From Sediminicola sp963974715 (GTDB lineage: Bacteria; Bacteroidota; Bacteroidia; Flavobacteriales; Flavobacteriaceae): a stretch of 64,000 nucleotides of DNA. The stretch lies in the NCBI GenBank assembly GCA_963974715.1, contig CAXBDK010000009.1:186001-250000 (forward strand), written 5' to 3'. Positions 1-7,981 of the stretch are shown here, in pieces. The position numbers and the translations under genes are program-made. Position 1 is the first letter of the stretch, and each line of letters opens with the position of its first letter. Below the pieces are notes generated by a model that saw nothing but the letters and a program-made list of their open reading frames with translations, was not told the DNA's origin and did not search any database.

Positions 1-745
1 GGGCTATCTGAGGGGAAAGGGCTACCATAACCAGTACGATGGGGATTGGAAGATAATCCATCCCGATAGTGTGATGACGGGGAGGGTAGTGACCGCCCAA
101 TACATGCCATCCAGGCCCGATTACGAAAAGGGGATCAAATTACAGGGAGCAAAAGAGGGCAGGGACACCATAGGCGGGAGCAATTCCTGGCCCATTGAAA
201 TACTGCAACCTGGAGATATCTATGTAGCGGACGGATATGGAAGGATCATAGACGGGACCTTGATAGGGTCCAACCTTGGAAACGCCATTTATGCCAATTC
301 GCTTAATGGGGTCATTTTTGATGGTGGGGTAAGGGACTTAAAGGGTCTGGAAAATATAGACGGATTCAATGCCTGGTTTCGGGGCGATGATCCCTCGTAT
401 CTGCAGAACCAAATGCTTACCAGCATCAATAAGCCCATTCGGATCGGCCGGGCAAGTGTCCTTCCCGGGGATGTAGTGCTCGCCACAAAATATGGCATCG
501 TATTCATACCTTCCTATTTACTGGACGAACTGGTCATTAGCTCGGAGGTCACCAATCTTCGGGACGAATTTGGATTTCAGCGCTTGAGGGAAAAAGTATA
601 TACCGCCGGTCAGATCGATACCAGATGGACAAAGGAAATAAAGGATGATTTCATCAAGTGGATCAACAACGAATATCCAGATGATAAGTTGCCGATGTCA
701 CGAAAGGAACTCAACGAATTTTTGGAAAATAGAAATTATTACTAG
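1..745 (+). CDS. RraA family protein (5'-truncated by window edge)
   Basis: The reading frame is open from base 2 to the stop at 743-745, so the gene begins left of the window; the first internal Met (71) is not a convincing start because family-like sequence precedes it. Seen: VTAQYMPSRPDY, the PGDIYVADGYG and GTLIGSNLGNAIYANS blocks, GVIFDGGVRDLKGL and PIRIGRASVLPGDVVLA, the conserved core of the RraA / dimethylmenaquinone methyltransferase-like fold. Members of this fold act as aldolases or decarboxylases on 4-hydroxy-4-methyl-2-oxo acids, or as RNase E regulators; the bacteroidal forms in sugar-acid loci are usually of the first kind. The GGVRDL loop carries the Arg-Asp expected to hold substrate and metal. 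Its place ahead of a quinoprotein and kdgK-kdgA supports a role in keto-acid breakdown. The family call is firm; the exact substrate is inference. Confidence 0.85.
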   Translation, partial: GYLRGKGYHNQYDGDWKIIHPDSVMTGRVVTAQYMPSRPDYEKGIKLQGAKEGRDTIGGSNSWPIEILQPGDIYVADGYGRIIDGTLIGSNLGNAIYANSLNGVIFDGGVRDLKGLENIDGFNAWFRGDDPSYLQNQMLTSINKPIRIGRASVLPGDVVLATKYGIVFIPSYLLDELVISSEVTNLRDEFGFQRLREKVYTAGQIDTRWTKEIKDDFIKWINNEYPDDKLPMSRKELNEFLENRNYY

Positions 746-1033
746 AAAAACCGGCTTGGGAGGAGGGTCCACAGGAGACTATAAGGTTTTGGTGCCCATT
801 TGGGCAGCACCACGAAACAAGAAAAGGGCAGACGGATGCAATAAATTTGCGCTAAATGGGATTTGTTACGCTCGGGGCCTGCCCTTGGGCTTCCCGCCAA
901 AGGGGGGCGGGCGGTCATGGACCGAAACGTTATTTTAGTTTTCCGGCATCTGTCGCACGGGCCTGCCCCAAAGTTGTCGACCTACTAAAAACCCTACCCT
1001 TTCGTGTCGGCCTAATTTACAATCCAATATGGC

Positions 1034-1065
1034 AGGGCCGGTAAAATCAGGAAGGCCCTTTTTTT
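1034..1065 (+). terminator. Possible rho-independent terminator after the RraA gene
   Basis: AGGGCC (1034-1039) pairs with GGCCCT (1054-1059) and is followed by a T-run to 1065. It would end transcription from the RraA gene. It sits immediately before the quinoprotein Met at 1077, an argument against the upstream in-frame ATG at 1029. The stem is only 6 bp with a 14-nt loop. Confidence 0.45.
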
Positions 1066-1076
1066 ATAAAAAATTC

Positions 1077-3281
1077 ATGGCAAAATTAGTAAGGAAGTTT
1101 TTTTCCAGCTTCGGACTGGGACTGGTCTATCTACATTGTACATTGTCCGGATGTTCCGACGGCAGGAGCAAAACGGATACCGATTATCCCGTGTATGGCG
1201 GGAACAAAGCGGGAAACAGGTACTCGGCTTTGGAACAGATCAATTTAGGAAATGTTGGAAACCTGGAAGTGGCATGGACCTACGATTCCAACGATTCCAT
1301 TGGTGACGGAAACCCAACGGGAAAACAGATTCAGTGCCAGCCCATCGTCGTGGATGGAACCTTGTACGGAACGTCGCCCGGTCTGGAGCTGTTCGCGTTG
1401 GATGCCAAGAGCGGCGAACAACTTTGGAAATTTGAACCAGGGGAAAATAAGGGTAGGTATATCGTGAACAGCAACCGTGGGGTCGTTTACTGGCAGAGGG
1501 ATACAGACCGCAGAATATTGTACTCCGCAGGTTCAAGGCTTTTTGCCATCAATGCGGGGACGGGAAAACTTGTCAGCGAATTTGGGAAGGGGGGCGTTGT
1601 GGACCTTCGCAAAGGACTTTTACCGGACAGTTACGACCTGGAAAAATTATCGGTGAACGCTACAAGTCCGGGGGTGGTCTTTAAAGATCTTTTGATAATG
1701 GGGTCTGCCGTTTTTGAAACGGGCAATGCCGCTCCGGGGCACGTACGGGCGTTCGACATCAAAACGGGGAAGCTAAAGTGGCTGTTCCATACCGTGCCAA
1801 AACCGGGGGAAACCGGTTATGGTACTTGGCCCGCGCAGGCACATGAAGAAGTAGGTGGGGCCAATAGCTGGAGTGGAATAACCTTGGATGAAACACGAGG
1901 TATTATATATTTAGGCACGGGTTCCCCATCATCGGATTTTTACGGGGGAAACAGGAAGGGCAAGAACCTATTTGGCAATTGTGTACTGGCCCTTGAGGCA
2001 GCTACGGGAAAACTGCTTTGGTACTATCAGACCATCCATCATGATCTGTGGGACCGCGATCTTCCAAGTCCTCCCAATTTGGCCACTATCGATTATAACG
2101 GACTAAAAAAGGACGTTGCCGTCCAAGCCACCAAAGACGGACTGATCTATGTCCTAGACCGCGAAAATGGCTCCTCTCTTTTTCCAGTGGAAGAAAAACC
2201 GGTCCCAACCAATGGCCTAACGGGAGAACATGCCTGGCCCACACAGAAATATCCGGTAAAGCCGTTGCCACTTTCCAACCAGGTCTTTAAAGAAAGCGAT
2301 ATTACGGATATCTCTCCTGAGGCATCGGAATATATTAGGAACATGGTGGCAGAGCTGGAATATGGCCATAAGTTTACCTTGCCCAACGAAAAGGGTACCT
2401 TGGTCTATGGATATAGCGGAGGTGCGGAATGGGGGGGGAATGCCATCGATCCGAAGGGTATCCTTTACCAGAACGCCAACAATGATCCATGGATCTTACA
2501 AATGATCGATACGACCGCACAAAATTTGCAGTACGCCTCCCTTTCCAAGGGGAATGCCTCCTATATGAAGAACTGTGCGGCATGTCACGGGGCCGATCGC
2601 GAAGGAAATGCGTCGGATTTTCCCTCCTTGCAAGGAATAGGGGAGCGGCGCTCCAGGTCGCAGATCCTATCGATAATGGAGAAGGGGATTGGAAGGATGC
2701 CCTCTTTTCAGCATATATCGGAAGGGGAGCGAGCTGCCCTGGCCGACTTCCTATTGGAACAGAGGAAGATTGGGCAACATGCGGGAAGCGGCGGCAATGT
2801 GGTCGCAGGGAAAAAGGAAGAAAAGGCCCATAAGAAGGAATTTGGTTTCAAGCCCAAATATGTCACCAAATTTTGGAGGAAACTATCGGATCAAAATGGC
2901 TATCCGGGAATCAAGCCACCTTGGGGCACCCTAAATGCAATAGACCTAAAAACCGGTGACTATTTGTGGCGGGTACCGTTAGGGGAATATCCCGAGCTCA
3001 CCGAAAAAGGGATACCGCCCACAGGGACGGAAAACTACGGGGGACCCATAGTGACCGCGGGCGGACTTGTTTTCATTGCAGCGACCATGGATGAAAAGAT
3101 CAGGGCCTTCGATAAAAATAATGGGGCAGTCGTCTGGGAACATCAGTTGCCCGCCGGAGGGTTCGCTACCCCAATAACATATTCGGTAGATGGCAAACAA
3201 TTTCTGGTCATTGCCGCAGGCGGTGGAAGGGGACGTCCATCAGGGGGGAAGTACATCGCTTTTGCCTTAAAAGGGCGATAA
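1077..3281 (+). CDS. PQQ-dependent dehydrogenase with inserted cytochrome c domain, lipoprotein
   Basis: A 734-residue quinoprotein. Start 1077 is chosen over ATG 1029 because the next residues form a signal peptide ending in a lipobox (TLSGC) and a hairpin lies between the two ATGs. An N-terminal beta-propeller portion resembles membrane-type quinoprotein glucose dehydrogenases: repeated GKLLWYYQT-like blade motifs, HHDLWDRDLPSPPN and YGYSGGAEWGGNAIDP. A class I cytochrome c segment is inserted near residues 490-570, with haem motif CAACH (Cys500, Cys503, His504) and a likely axial Met in GRMPSF. The propeller then closes (PPWGTLNAIDLKTGDYLWRVPLG, GTENYGGPIVTAGGLVFIAATMDEKIRAFD). It should oxidise a sugar or alcohol in the periplasm and pass electrons through the built-in haem. 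The substrate is unknown; aldose or sugar acid is suggested by the kdgK-kdgA genes downstream. Confidence 0.85.
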   Translation: MAKLVRKFFSSFGLGLVYLHCTLSGCSDGRSKTDTDYPVYGGNKAGNRYSALEQINLGNVGNLEVAWTYDSNDSIGDGNPTGKQIQCQPIVVDGTLYGTSPGLELFALDAKSGEQLWKFEPGENKGRYIVNSNRGVVYWQRDTDRRILYSAGSRLFAINAGTGKLVSEFGKGGVVDLRKGLLPDSYDLEKLSVNATSPGVVFKDLLIMGSAVFETGNAAPGHVRAFDIKTGKLKWLFHTVPKPGETGYGTWPAQAHEEVGGANSWSGITLDETRGIIYLGTGSPSSDFYGGNRKGKNLFGNCVLALEAATGKLLWYYQTIHHDLWDRDLPSPPNLATIDYNGLKKDVAVQATKDGLIYVLDRENGSSLFPVEEKPVPTNGLTGEHAWPTQKYPVKPLPLSNQVFKESDITDISPEASEYIRNMVAELEYGHKFTLPNEKGTLVYGYSGGAEWGGNAIDPKGILYQNANNDPWILQMIDTTAQNLQYASLSKGNASYMKNCAACHGADREGNASDFPSLQGIGERRSRSQILSIMEKGIGRMPSFQHISEGERAALADFLLEQRKIGQHAGSGGNVVAGKKEEKAHKKEFGFKPKYVTKFWRKLSDQNGYPGIKPPWGTLNAIDLKTGDYLWRVPLGEYPELTEKGIPPTGTENYGGPIVTAGGLVFIAATMDEKIRAFDKNNGAVVWEHQLPAGGFATPITYSVDGKQFLVIAAGGGRGRPSGGKYIAFALKGR

Positions 3282-3353
3282 CAGATCAGAACCAGTGGCG
3301 GTCCCCAACAATAATGCGCCACTTTCGATTCTTTCAATATAAAACGCAACATT

Positions 3354-4466
3354 ATGAAAAAATTTACCAGGCCTATGGCCATGCTGGTTTTGGCCAGTCT
3401 ATTACTACTGGTTTTTATTGTATTGGCAGTTTTTGGTCATATGGCCCTGTCCGGTCCTTTACTGATCTTATTCTTTTTGGTCCTCGCGTTCGGGTTTCAA
3501 GGGTATGGACATCTTAAGGGCTATGTTTTTACGGCAATCATTTTTGCGGCCGTATCCATGGCCATGTACTATCCCCAATATTTTGTTCAAATAGGGAATT
3601 TTGAACTTACCGGTCTGATAACGCCCCTTATACAGTTGATCATGTTCGGAATGGGAACCTCCATGAGCGCCAAAGATTTTGTGGCGGTCGCAAAAACACC
3701 AAAAGGGGTACTCATAGGTGTGTTGGCGCAATTCGGGATCATGCCCTTCACAGGATATGTACTAGCGGTACTGAGCGATTTTCCACCTGAGATAGCGGCG
3801 GGGATCATCCTTATCGGATGTTCCCCAAGCGGCATGGCCTCCAACGTTATGGCCTACTTGGCGAAGGCAAATTTGGCCCTGTCGTTGACCATTACCTCCC
3901 TTGCCACCTTATTGGCACCGCTGATGACCCCAGTGCTAATGAAGGTTCTCGCCGGGGAATTTATTAAGATCGATACCTTGGCAATGATGTGGGATATCGT
4001 GAAAATGATCATCCTTCCCATAGGAGTGGGCCTTTTGTTCAATAAATTATTTAGGGGAAAAACATTCTGGTTAAATAAGGTGATGCCCTTGGTGTCCATG
4101 GTCGGCATAGCATTGATCATTGTGGTGATCACAGCAGCTGGTCGGGATAGCTTATTGGATATTGGACTTTTGTTGATCTTGATCGTTTTGGTCCATAACC
4201 TATTTGGGTATTCCTTGGGCTACGGGGTTGCCAAAGTATGCAAGCTCGCGGAAAGGGATGCCCGAACCATAGCTTTGGAAGTGGGTATGCAAAACGGGGG
4301 ACTGGCTTCCGGTATCGCCCATTCCTTGGGCAAGATTGCCACCATGGGCCTCGCTCCCGCCGTTTTTGGTCCGTTGATGAACATTACGGGATCTATACTG
4401 GCCTCCTACTGGCATAAAAAAGCTCCCGCTGAACCGAAGGATGAACCTGTTTCCCCGAAACCGTAA
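3354..4466 (+). CDS. Bile acid:sodium symporter (BASS/SBF) family transporter
   Basis: A 370-residue, strongly hydrophobic inner-membrane protein with about nine to ten membrane segments. Family hallmarks seen are PLIQLIMFGMGTSMSAKDF, GCSPSGMASNVMAYLAKANLALSLT (the crossover helix with Na+-site residues), MTPVLMKVLAGE and EVGMQNGGLASGIAHS. BASS proteins import organic anions such as bile acids, pantoate, pyruvate or other keto acids with sodium. Lying 72 bp after the quinoprotein and upstream of kdgK-kdgA, it is best read as the organic-acid importer of this catabolic operon rather than a bile-acid carrier. The C-terminal tail is short, charged and proline-rich. Family certain, substrate inferred. 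Confidence 0.9.
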   Translation: MKKFTRPMAMLVLASLLLLVFIVLAVFGHMALSGPLLILFFLVLAFGFQGYGHLKGYVFTAIIFAAVSMAMYYPQYFVQIGNFELTGLITPLIQLIMFGMGTSMSAKDFVAVAKTPKGVLIGVLAQFGIMPFTGYVLAVLSDFPPEIAAGIILIGCSPSGMASNVMAYLAKANLALSLTITSLATLLAPLMTPVLMKVLAGEFIKIDTLAMMWDIVKMIILPIGVGLLFNKLFRGKTFWLNKVMPLVSMVGIALIIVVITAAGRDSLLDIGLLLILIVLVHNLFGYSLGYGVAKVCKLAERDARTIALEVGMQNGGLASGIAHSLGKIATMGLAPAVFGPLMNITGSILASYWHKKAPAEPKDEPVSPKP

Positions 4467-4499
4467 ATCAAAATATCAACCTAAAAAAAATAATTGATC

Positions 4500-4970
4500 A
4501 TGACCATGAAAAAGTATTCAAGCATTGCTGTAATGTTGGTATTTCTGACCTGTGTACAACAGAAAAATAAAGCTGAAAAAGCTGAAATTGTTTCCCTGCC
4601 ACACCACATAACGCAGGCGGAAGTGGTTGCAGCGGTGGACAGCTTAAATGCCGCCATAATACATCCCGAAGAGGGTAGGCTGAAAAATATGACGGCCGAA
4701 GACCTGACCTATGGACATTCCAGCGGATTGGTCCAAGATCGGGAAGAGTTTATATCGGACCTGATCGGCGGAAATTTTGATTTTTTGGAAATCGCCCTGA
4801 CCGAACAGACGGTCCACATCTATGGTAAAACAGCCATCGTACGGCATACTTTTTCGTCACGGGCTACCAATAAGGGGGAACCGGCAGCGATCAAGATTGG
4901 AAACCTCTTGGTCTTTCAGGTACTGGATGGGAAATTGAAACTGATCGCCAGACAGGCCTTTAAACTATAA
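4500..4970 (+). CDS. NTF2-like (SnoaL/DUF4440-type) putative lipoprotein
   Basis: About 156 residues. ATG 4500 and ATG 4506 are both possible; a TTG at 4494 is less likely. The N-terminus is a short signal sequence with a Cys at the end of a hydrophobic run (VFLTC), consistent with a Bacteroidota lipoprotein although Thr at -1 is not ideal. The mature part reads as a single NTF2-like domain: helix VVAAVDSLNAAII, then NMTAEDLTYGHSSGLVQDREEFI, and the strands VHIYGKTAIVRHTFSSRA and NLLVFQVLDGKLKLIARQAF. Such domains are often small-molecule binding or isomerase-like subunits with no fixed activity. It lies between the symporter and the sugar kinase in the same direction with short gaps. Specific function unknown. 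Confidence 0.75.
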   Translation: MTMKKYSSIAVMLVFLTCVQQKNKAEKAEIVSLPHHITQAEVVAAVDSLNAAIIHPEEGRLKNMTAEDLTYGHSSGLVQDREEFISDLIGGNFDFLEIALTEQTVHIYGKTAIVRHTFSSRATNKGEPAAIKIGNLLVFQVLDGKLKLIARQAFKL

Positions 4971-4983
4971 CGGAACGCCAAGA

Positions 4984-5988
4984 ATGGGAAAAAACGTGAC
5001 TTTTGGGGAGGTGCTGATGCGTTTGTCCCCACCATCTCGGAGAACGATCAAGCAGACAACATCCCTTGACCTCTTTTTTGGGGGTACGGAACTGAACGTG
5101 GCCACCTCCTTGGCCACCATGGGGCTGGAGGTTCAGCACGTCTCGGCCGTTTCGGATGACATTGTGGGGGAGGCAGCTCTGCATTTTATAAAACAGTTCG
5201 GTATAGACGTTACCGCCATCGGAAAAAACGAGCGCCCCCTAGGACTTTATTTTTTGGAAGTAGGTTCTGCAATGCGTTCCAGTCATATTGCCTATAACCG
5301 ATCATCCGGGAGTTTTGCGAACATATCCCCAGATCTTATACCATGGACAACCATCTTAAAAGGGTGCAGCAGTTTTCATTGGACGGGCATCACCCCAGGA
5401 ATATCGGAGAATGCATATTTGGGTCTTAAGAAGGGACTGGAAGCCGCCCGTGGCAAGGGAATGTACATCACTGCCGACCCCGCCTACCGCAGCAATCTTT
5501 GGCAATATGGACGGGAGGTCAAGGTGGTGTTGGAGGAATTGATCGGACTTTCCACTGTTTTTATAGGGGGTGTCAATGAGATGAATGAAATTCTGACCGC
5601 TGATTTTGATCAAGGTAAGGAAGGGTTTATTATGGCCTGTAAGGAACTACTTCGGCAATATCCCAATATAGAAAAAGTCTTCGACAAGGTCCGTACCGGA
5701 TTGGGCGCTTCTTGTCAAAAAATTTATGGCAGGGCATGGACGGGCGACCAATATCTGGTTGCCCCGGAACTGGAAATCAACAATGTGGTGGACCGCATAG
5801 GAACAGGGGACGCATATGCCGCCGGCATTATTTATGGACTACAGCATTTTGACGACCAAGGTACGTTGGAATACGCCAATGCCGCCTGTGCTTTAAAACA
5901 TACTTTTTTGGGAGACACGAATTTTGCCGGTGTGGAAGAAATATTGGAGATTGTGGCAGGTAATATGGAAGGAAGAATCAAAAGATAA
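4984..5988 (+). CDS. kdgK: PfkB-family sugar kinase, probable 2-dehydro-3-deoxygluconokinase
   Basis: A 334-residue ribokinase/PfkB-fold kinase predicted to phosphorylate 2-keto-3-deoxygluconate to KDPG in the cytoplasm. Seen: the N-terminal substrate loop GGTELNVATSLATMG, the FHWTGITPGIS strand, the ITADPAYRSNLW loop, the IGGVNEMNEIL segment, and the C-terminal PfkB signature VVDRIGTGDAYAAGIIYGL whose Asp in GTGD is the catalytic base. It is followed after 4 bp by the KDPG/KHG aldolase gene, which strongly supports the substrate assignment. Other PfkB sugar specificities (fructokinase-like) cannot be excluded from the sequence alone. Confidence 0.85.
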   Translation: MGKNVTFGEVLMRLSPPSRRTIKQTTSLDLFFGGTELNVATSLATMGLEVQHVSAVSDDIVGEAALHFIKQFGIDVTAIGKNERPLGLYFLEVGSAMRSSHIAYNRSSGSFANISPDLIPWTTILKGCSSFHWTGITPGISENAYLGLKKGLEAARGKGMYITADPAYRSNLWQYGREVKVVLEELIGLSTVFIGGVNEMNEILTADFDQGKEGFIMACKELLRQYPNIEKVFDKVRTGLGASCQKIYGRAWTGDQYLVAPELEINNVVDRIGTGDAYAAGIIYGLQHFDDQGTLEYANAACALKHTFLGDTNFAGVEEILEIVAGNMEGRIKR

Positions 5989-5992
5989 TGGT

Positions 5993-6658
5993 ATGGCGGC
6001 TTATGACAGAATAACAACGGTACGGACCATGAAGTCCACCGGAATTGTACCGGTATTTTACGACGGGGACACGGAAATCTGTAAAAAAATGGTCGCGGCC
6101 TGCTATGATGGAGGTGCACGCGTTTTTGAATTTACCAATAGGGGCGATAATGCGCAAGCTATTTTTGAAGATTTGATCTATTATGTTAAGCAAGAACTAA
6201 AGGATATGATTTTGGGAATTGGATCTGTGATAGATCCTGCAACCACTGCATTGTACCTTCAACTGGGTGCCAATTTCATCGTATCCCCAATTGTGAACAA
6301 GGACATGGCCAAAATCTGTAACCGTAGGAAGGTGGCCTGGATTCCCGGGTGCGGATCGGTCACGGAAATTTCCTATGCGGAAGAGTTGGGTGCCGAGATG
6401 GTAAAGATCTTTCCCGGGTCAAGTATCGGAGGGCCATCTTTTGTCAAAGCGGTAAAAGGGCCGCTCCCCTGGACAAGTATCATGGCCACGGGGGGCGTAA
6501 GCCTGGATCCGGAAGGGCTGTTACCATGGTTTGAGGCCGGGGTAAACTGTATTGGTGCCGGTTCCAATCTATTTTGCAGGGATGGGAACGGTGCTTATGA
6601 CTTTGGGGCCATAACGGACTTACTGAAAAAATCCAGGGATTTGATTTTCCACCACTAG
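5993..6658 (+). CDS. kdgA: KDPG/KHG aldolase (bifunctional 2-dehydro-3-deoxy-phosphogluconate aldolase type)
   Basis: Start 5993 gives 221 residues, the normal family length; the frame is open further upstream into kdgK but that would overlap it. It cleaves KDPG to pyruvate and glyceraldehyde-3-phosphate. Seen: GIVPVFYDGD at the N-terminus, VFEFTNRGDNA with the catalytic Glu, LGANFIVSPIVNKDMAKIC, then GAEMVKIFPGSSIGG whose Lys is the expected Schiff-base residue, and SIMATGGVSLD with the phosphate-binding glycines. Coupled to kdgK four bases upstream, forming a two-step module for the end of uronate or 3-deoxy-keto-sugar breakdown. No further gene follows on this strand for 1.3 kb, so it probably ends the operon. 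Confidence 0.9.
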   Translation: MAAYDRITTVRTMKSTGIVPVFYDGDTEICKKMVAACYDGGARVFEFTNRGDNAQAIFEDLIYYVKQELKDMILGIGSVIDPATTALYLQLGANFIVSPIVNKDMAKICNRRKVAWIPGCGSVTEISYAEELGAEMVKIFPGSSIGGPSFVKAVKGPLPWTSIMATGGVSLDPEGLLPWFEAGVNCIGAGSNLFCRDGNGAYDFGAITDLLKKSRDLIFHH

Positions 6659-7013
6659 GGTCGATTGCGTATAAAAGAACATAATGGGCACATTGGCATA
6701 TTCCTTTACCTAAAGGTGCTCCCGGTTCGATCTGTATATAGTATTTCGGATTCGTTTATGGGTTCCAAGTGAGCAACGCCCACCCATCACCCATAATCAG
6801 GACCTTGGGTGCGAAGTGACCTCTATACCTGACGGGCCCGCAGTTGTATACATTCTATATAACTACATTGAAAAAATACAAGACCATTGCAATCTTGTTG
6901 GAAATCAAGCGATTTCCCTATCCCATAATATGGCCGCCTACTGCCCCGTTCAATACTGGGAACTAAGACATAATCAAAGGAAACAATGATCACCTTAAAA
7001 ATTTATATATCTC
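6659..7013. other. Intergenic 355 bp between two 3' ends
   Basis: Lies between the ends of the plus-strand kdgA and the minus-strand sigma gene, so no promoter for either is expected. No convincing ORF, RNA gene or strong hairpin was seen; both genes would need a terminator here but none with a clear GC stem and T-run is visible. Confidence 0.6.
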
Positions 7014-7556
7014 TTAAACAAAGTATTGGGAAATAAAAGCGGAGAGATACAATATGTCTTCCTTGATATGTGATCTTAAGAATGAATAGGATCTCTTGAT
7101 CTGGGTCTTTACCGTATTTATGGAGATACCATTGGCTTCGGCAATTTCACTATAACTATGTCCCTGCATTACGGATGAAATAAAAATCTCCCTTCTTTTT
7201 GCGGGCAATTTATTCAGTGCCTCATAGATATTGCCATGCCCCTTTTCCTTGTCGGTAGATTTTTGGGTCTCGGAAGTCGGTAAATTTAGTCCATCCAAAA
7301 AAGTTCTTTCCTTGATGGTATGCTTTAGGGCCTGTAAGCTCAAATTTTTCACGGCCTTGCCCGCATAGGCCTGAAAAGAACTTTTTATGGTAATGGAGCT
7401 TCTTTTTTGCCAGTAGGAGATAAAAAAATCCTGAACAACATCCTTTGCGGCGTCCCTGTCCTTAAGAATTGAGAACGAGACTAGGCACAAAAAGGGATAG
7501 TGCTCCTTAAAAAGGAGCTCGAAATTATCCATCTCTGATCGTGCTGCCGTTTTCAT
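7014..7556 (-). CDS. ECF RNA polymerase sigma-70 factor
   Basis: 180 residues, or 172 if the later Met (MDNFELLF) is used. Region 2 is visible as LFKEHYPFLCLVSFSILKDRDAAKDVVQDFFISYWQKR; region 4 ends with the helix-turn-helix HSYSEIAEANGISINTVKTQIKRSYSFLR. Sigma factors of this kind in Bacteroidota are held by FecR-type anti-sigma factors that sense ligand through STN-bearing SusC transducers. Both partners occur here: FecR at 13067 and the STN-SusC at 14339. Unusually, the sigma gene is on the opposite strand and separated from FecR by two genes, so pairing is inferred from proximity. It probably controls the peptide-utilisation locus to the right. Confidence 0.88.
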   Translation of the reverse strand: MKTAARSEMDNFELLFKEHYPFLCLVSFSILKDRDAAKDVVQDFFISYWQKRSSITIKSSFQAYAGKAVKNLSLQALKHTIKERTFLDGLNLPTSETQKSTDKEKGHGNIYEALNKLPAKRREIFISSVMQGHSYSEIAEANGISINTVKTQIKRSYSFLRSHIKEDILYLSAFISQYFV

Positions 7557-7981
7557 GAAATTTACGTATCCTTAAATTTATTCTTTTATTAAGAAAACTT
7601 TAAGTTTTTAACCAATAATAATGAATATTTATCAATTTAAAAAAATTAATGCTGTCTGTCACCCTTATCCAAGATTTTTGCAACATATAATTGAGGACTT
7701 TAAATGGGACCCCAAAAAGGGGGTTTAAACTATAGGCGCAACAAGAATGAAACTTCCCACATAAACAACTCGTAATATCTGTCGCAAACCGCTTTTAGAA
7801 GCCAAGTGGCCCTATCGGTGAACTATAATTACAGTAGAGGAGCGGTCTCAAATAGGACGGCCCTAGATGAAATGCAGGAAACAAAGGGCAATAAAATAAA
7901 ATTTAGGAAATCTATATATAACCAAAATAAATAACCGATCACAGTCTTTTTATTAACCAATTATTTCTAAAACCTAATTTT
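7557..7981. other. Divergent intergenic region, sigma factor / amidohydrolase (425 bp)
   Basis: Must hold the promoters of both the minus-strand sigma gene and the plus-strand amidohydrolase operon. It is AT-rich near the sigma start (7560-7650). It contains TGTCACCCTT at 7657-7666, a 10-mer repeated upstream of fecR. No ORF or RNA gene recognised. Confidence 0.6.
7657..7666 (+). promoter_or_regulatory. Candidate ECF-sigma promoter element, copy 1
   Basis: TGTCACCCTT, identical to the 10-mer at 13012-13021 in front of fecR and in the same orientation. It lies about 315 bp ahead of the amidohydrolase ATG. Sharing between two members of one regulated locus suggests a recognition element, perhaps for the neighbouring ECF sigma factor. 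The downstream halves of the two sites do not align with equal spacing, so this is only suggestive. Confidence 0.3.

Noticed and set aside
791..811. Hairpin GGTGCCCA/TGGGCAGCACC after the RraA gene as terminator
   Set aside because: Stem is bulged and has no T-run on either strand.
1029..1076. Upstream start for the quinoprotein
   Set aside because: It would add 16 residues before a clear lipoprotein signal peptide and would translate the terminator-like hairpin.
3354..4466. Calling the symporter a bile-acid importer
   Set aside because: Genomic context is sugar-acid catabolism; BASS members carry many organic acids.
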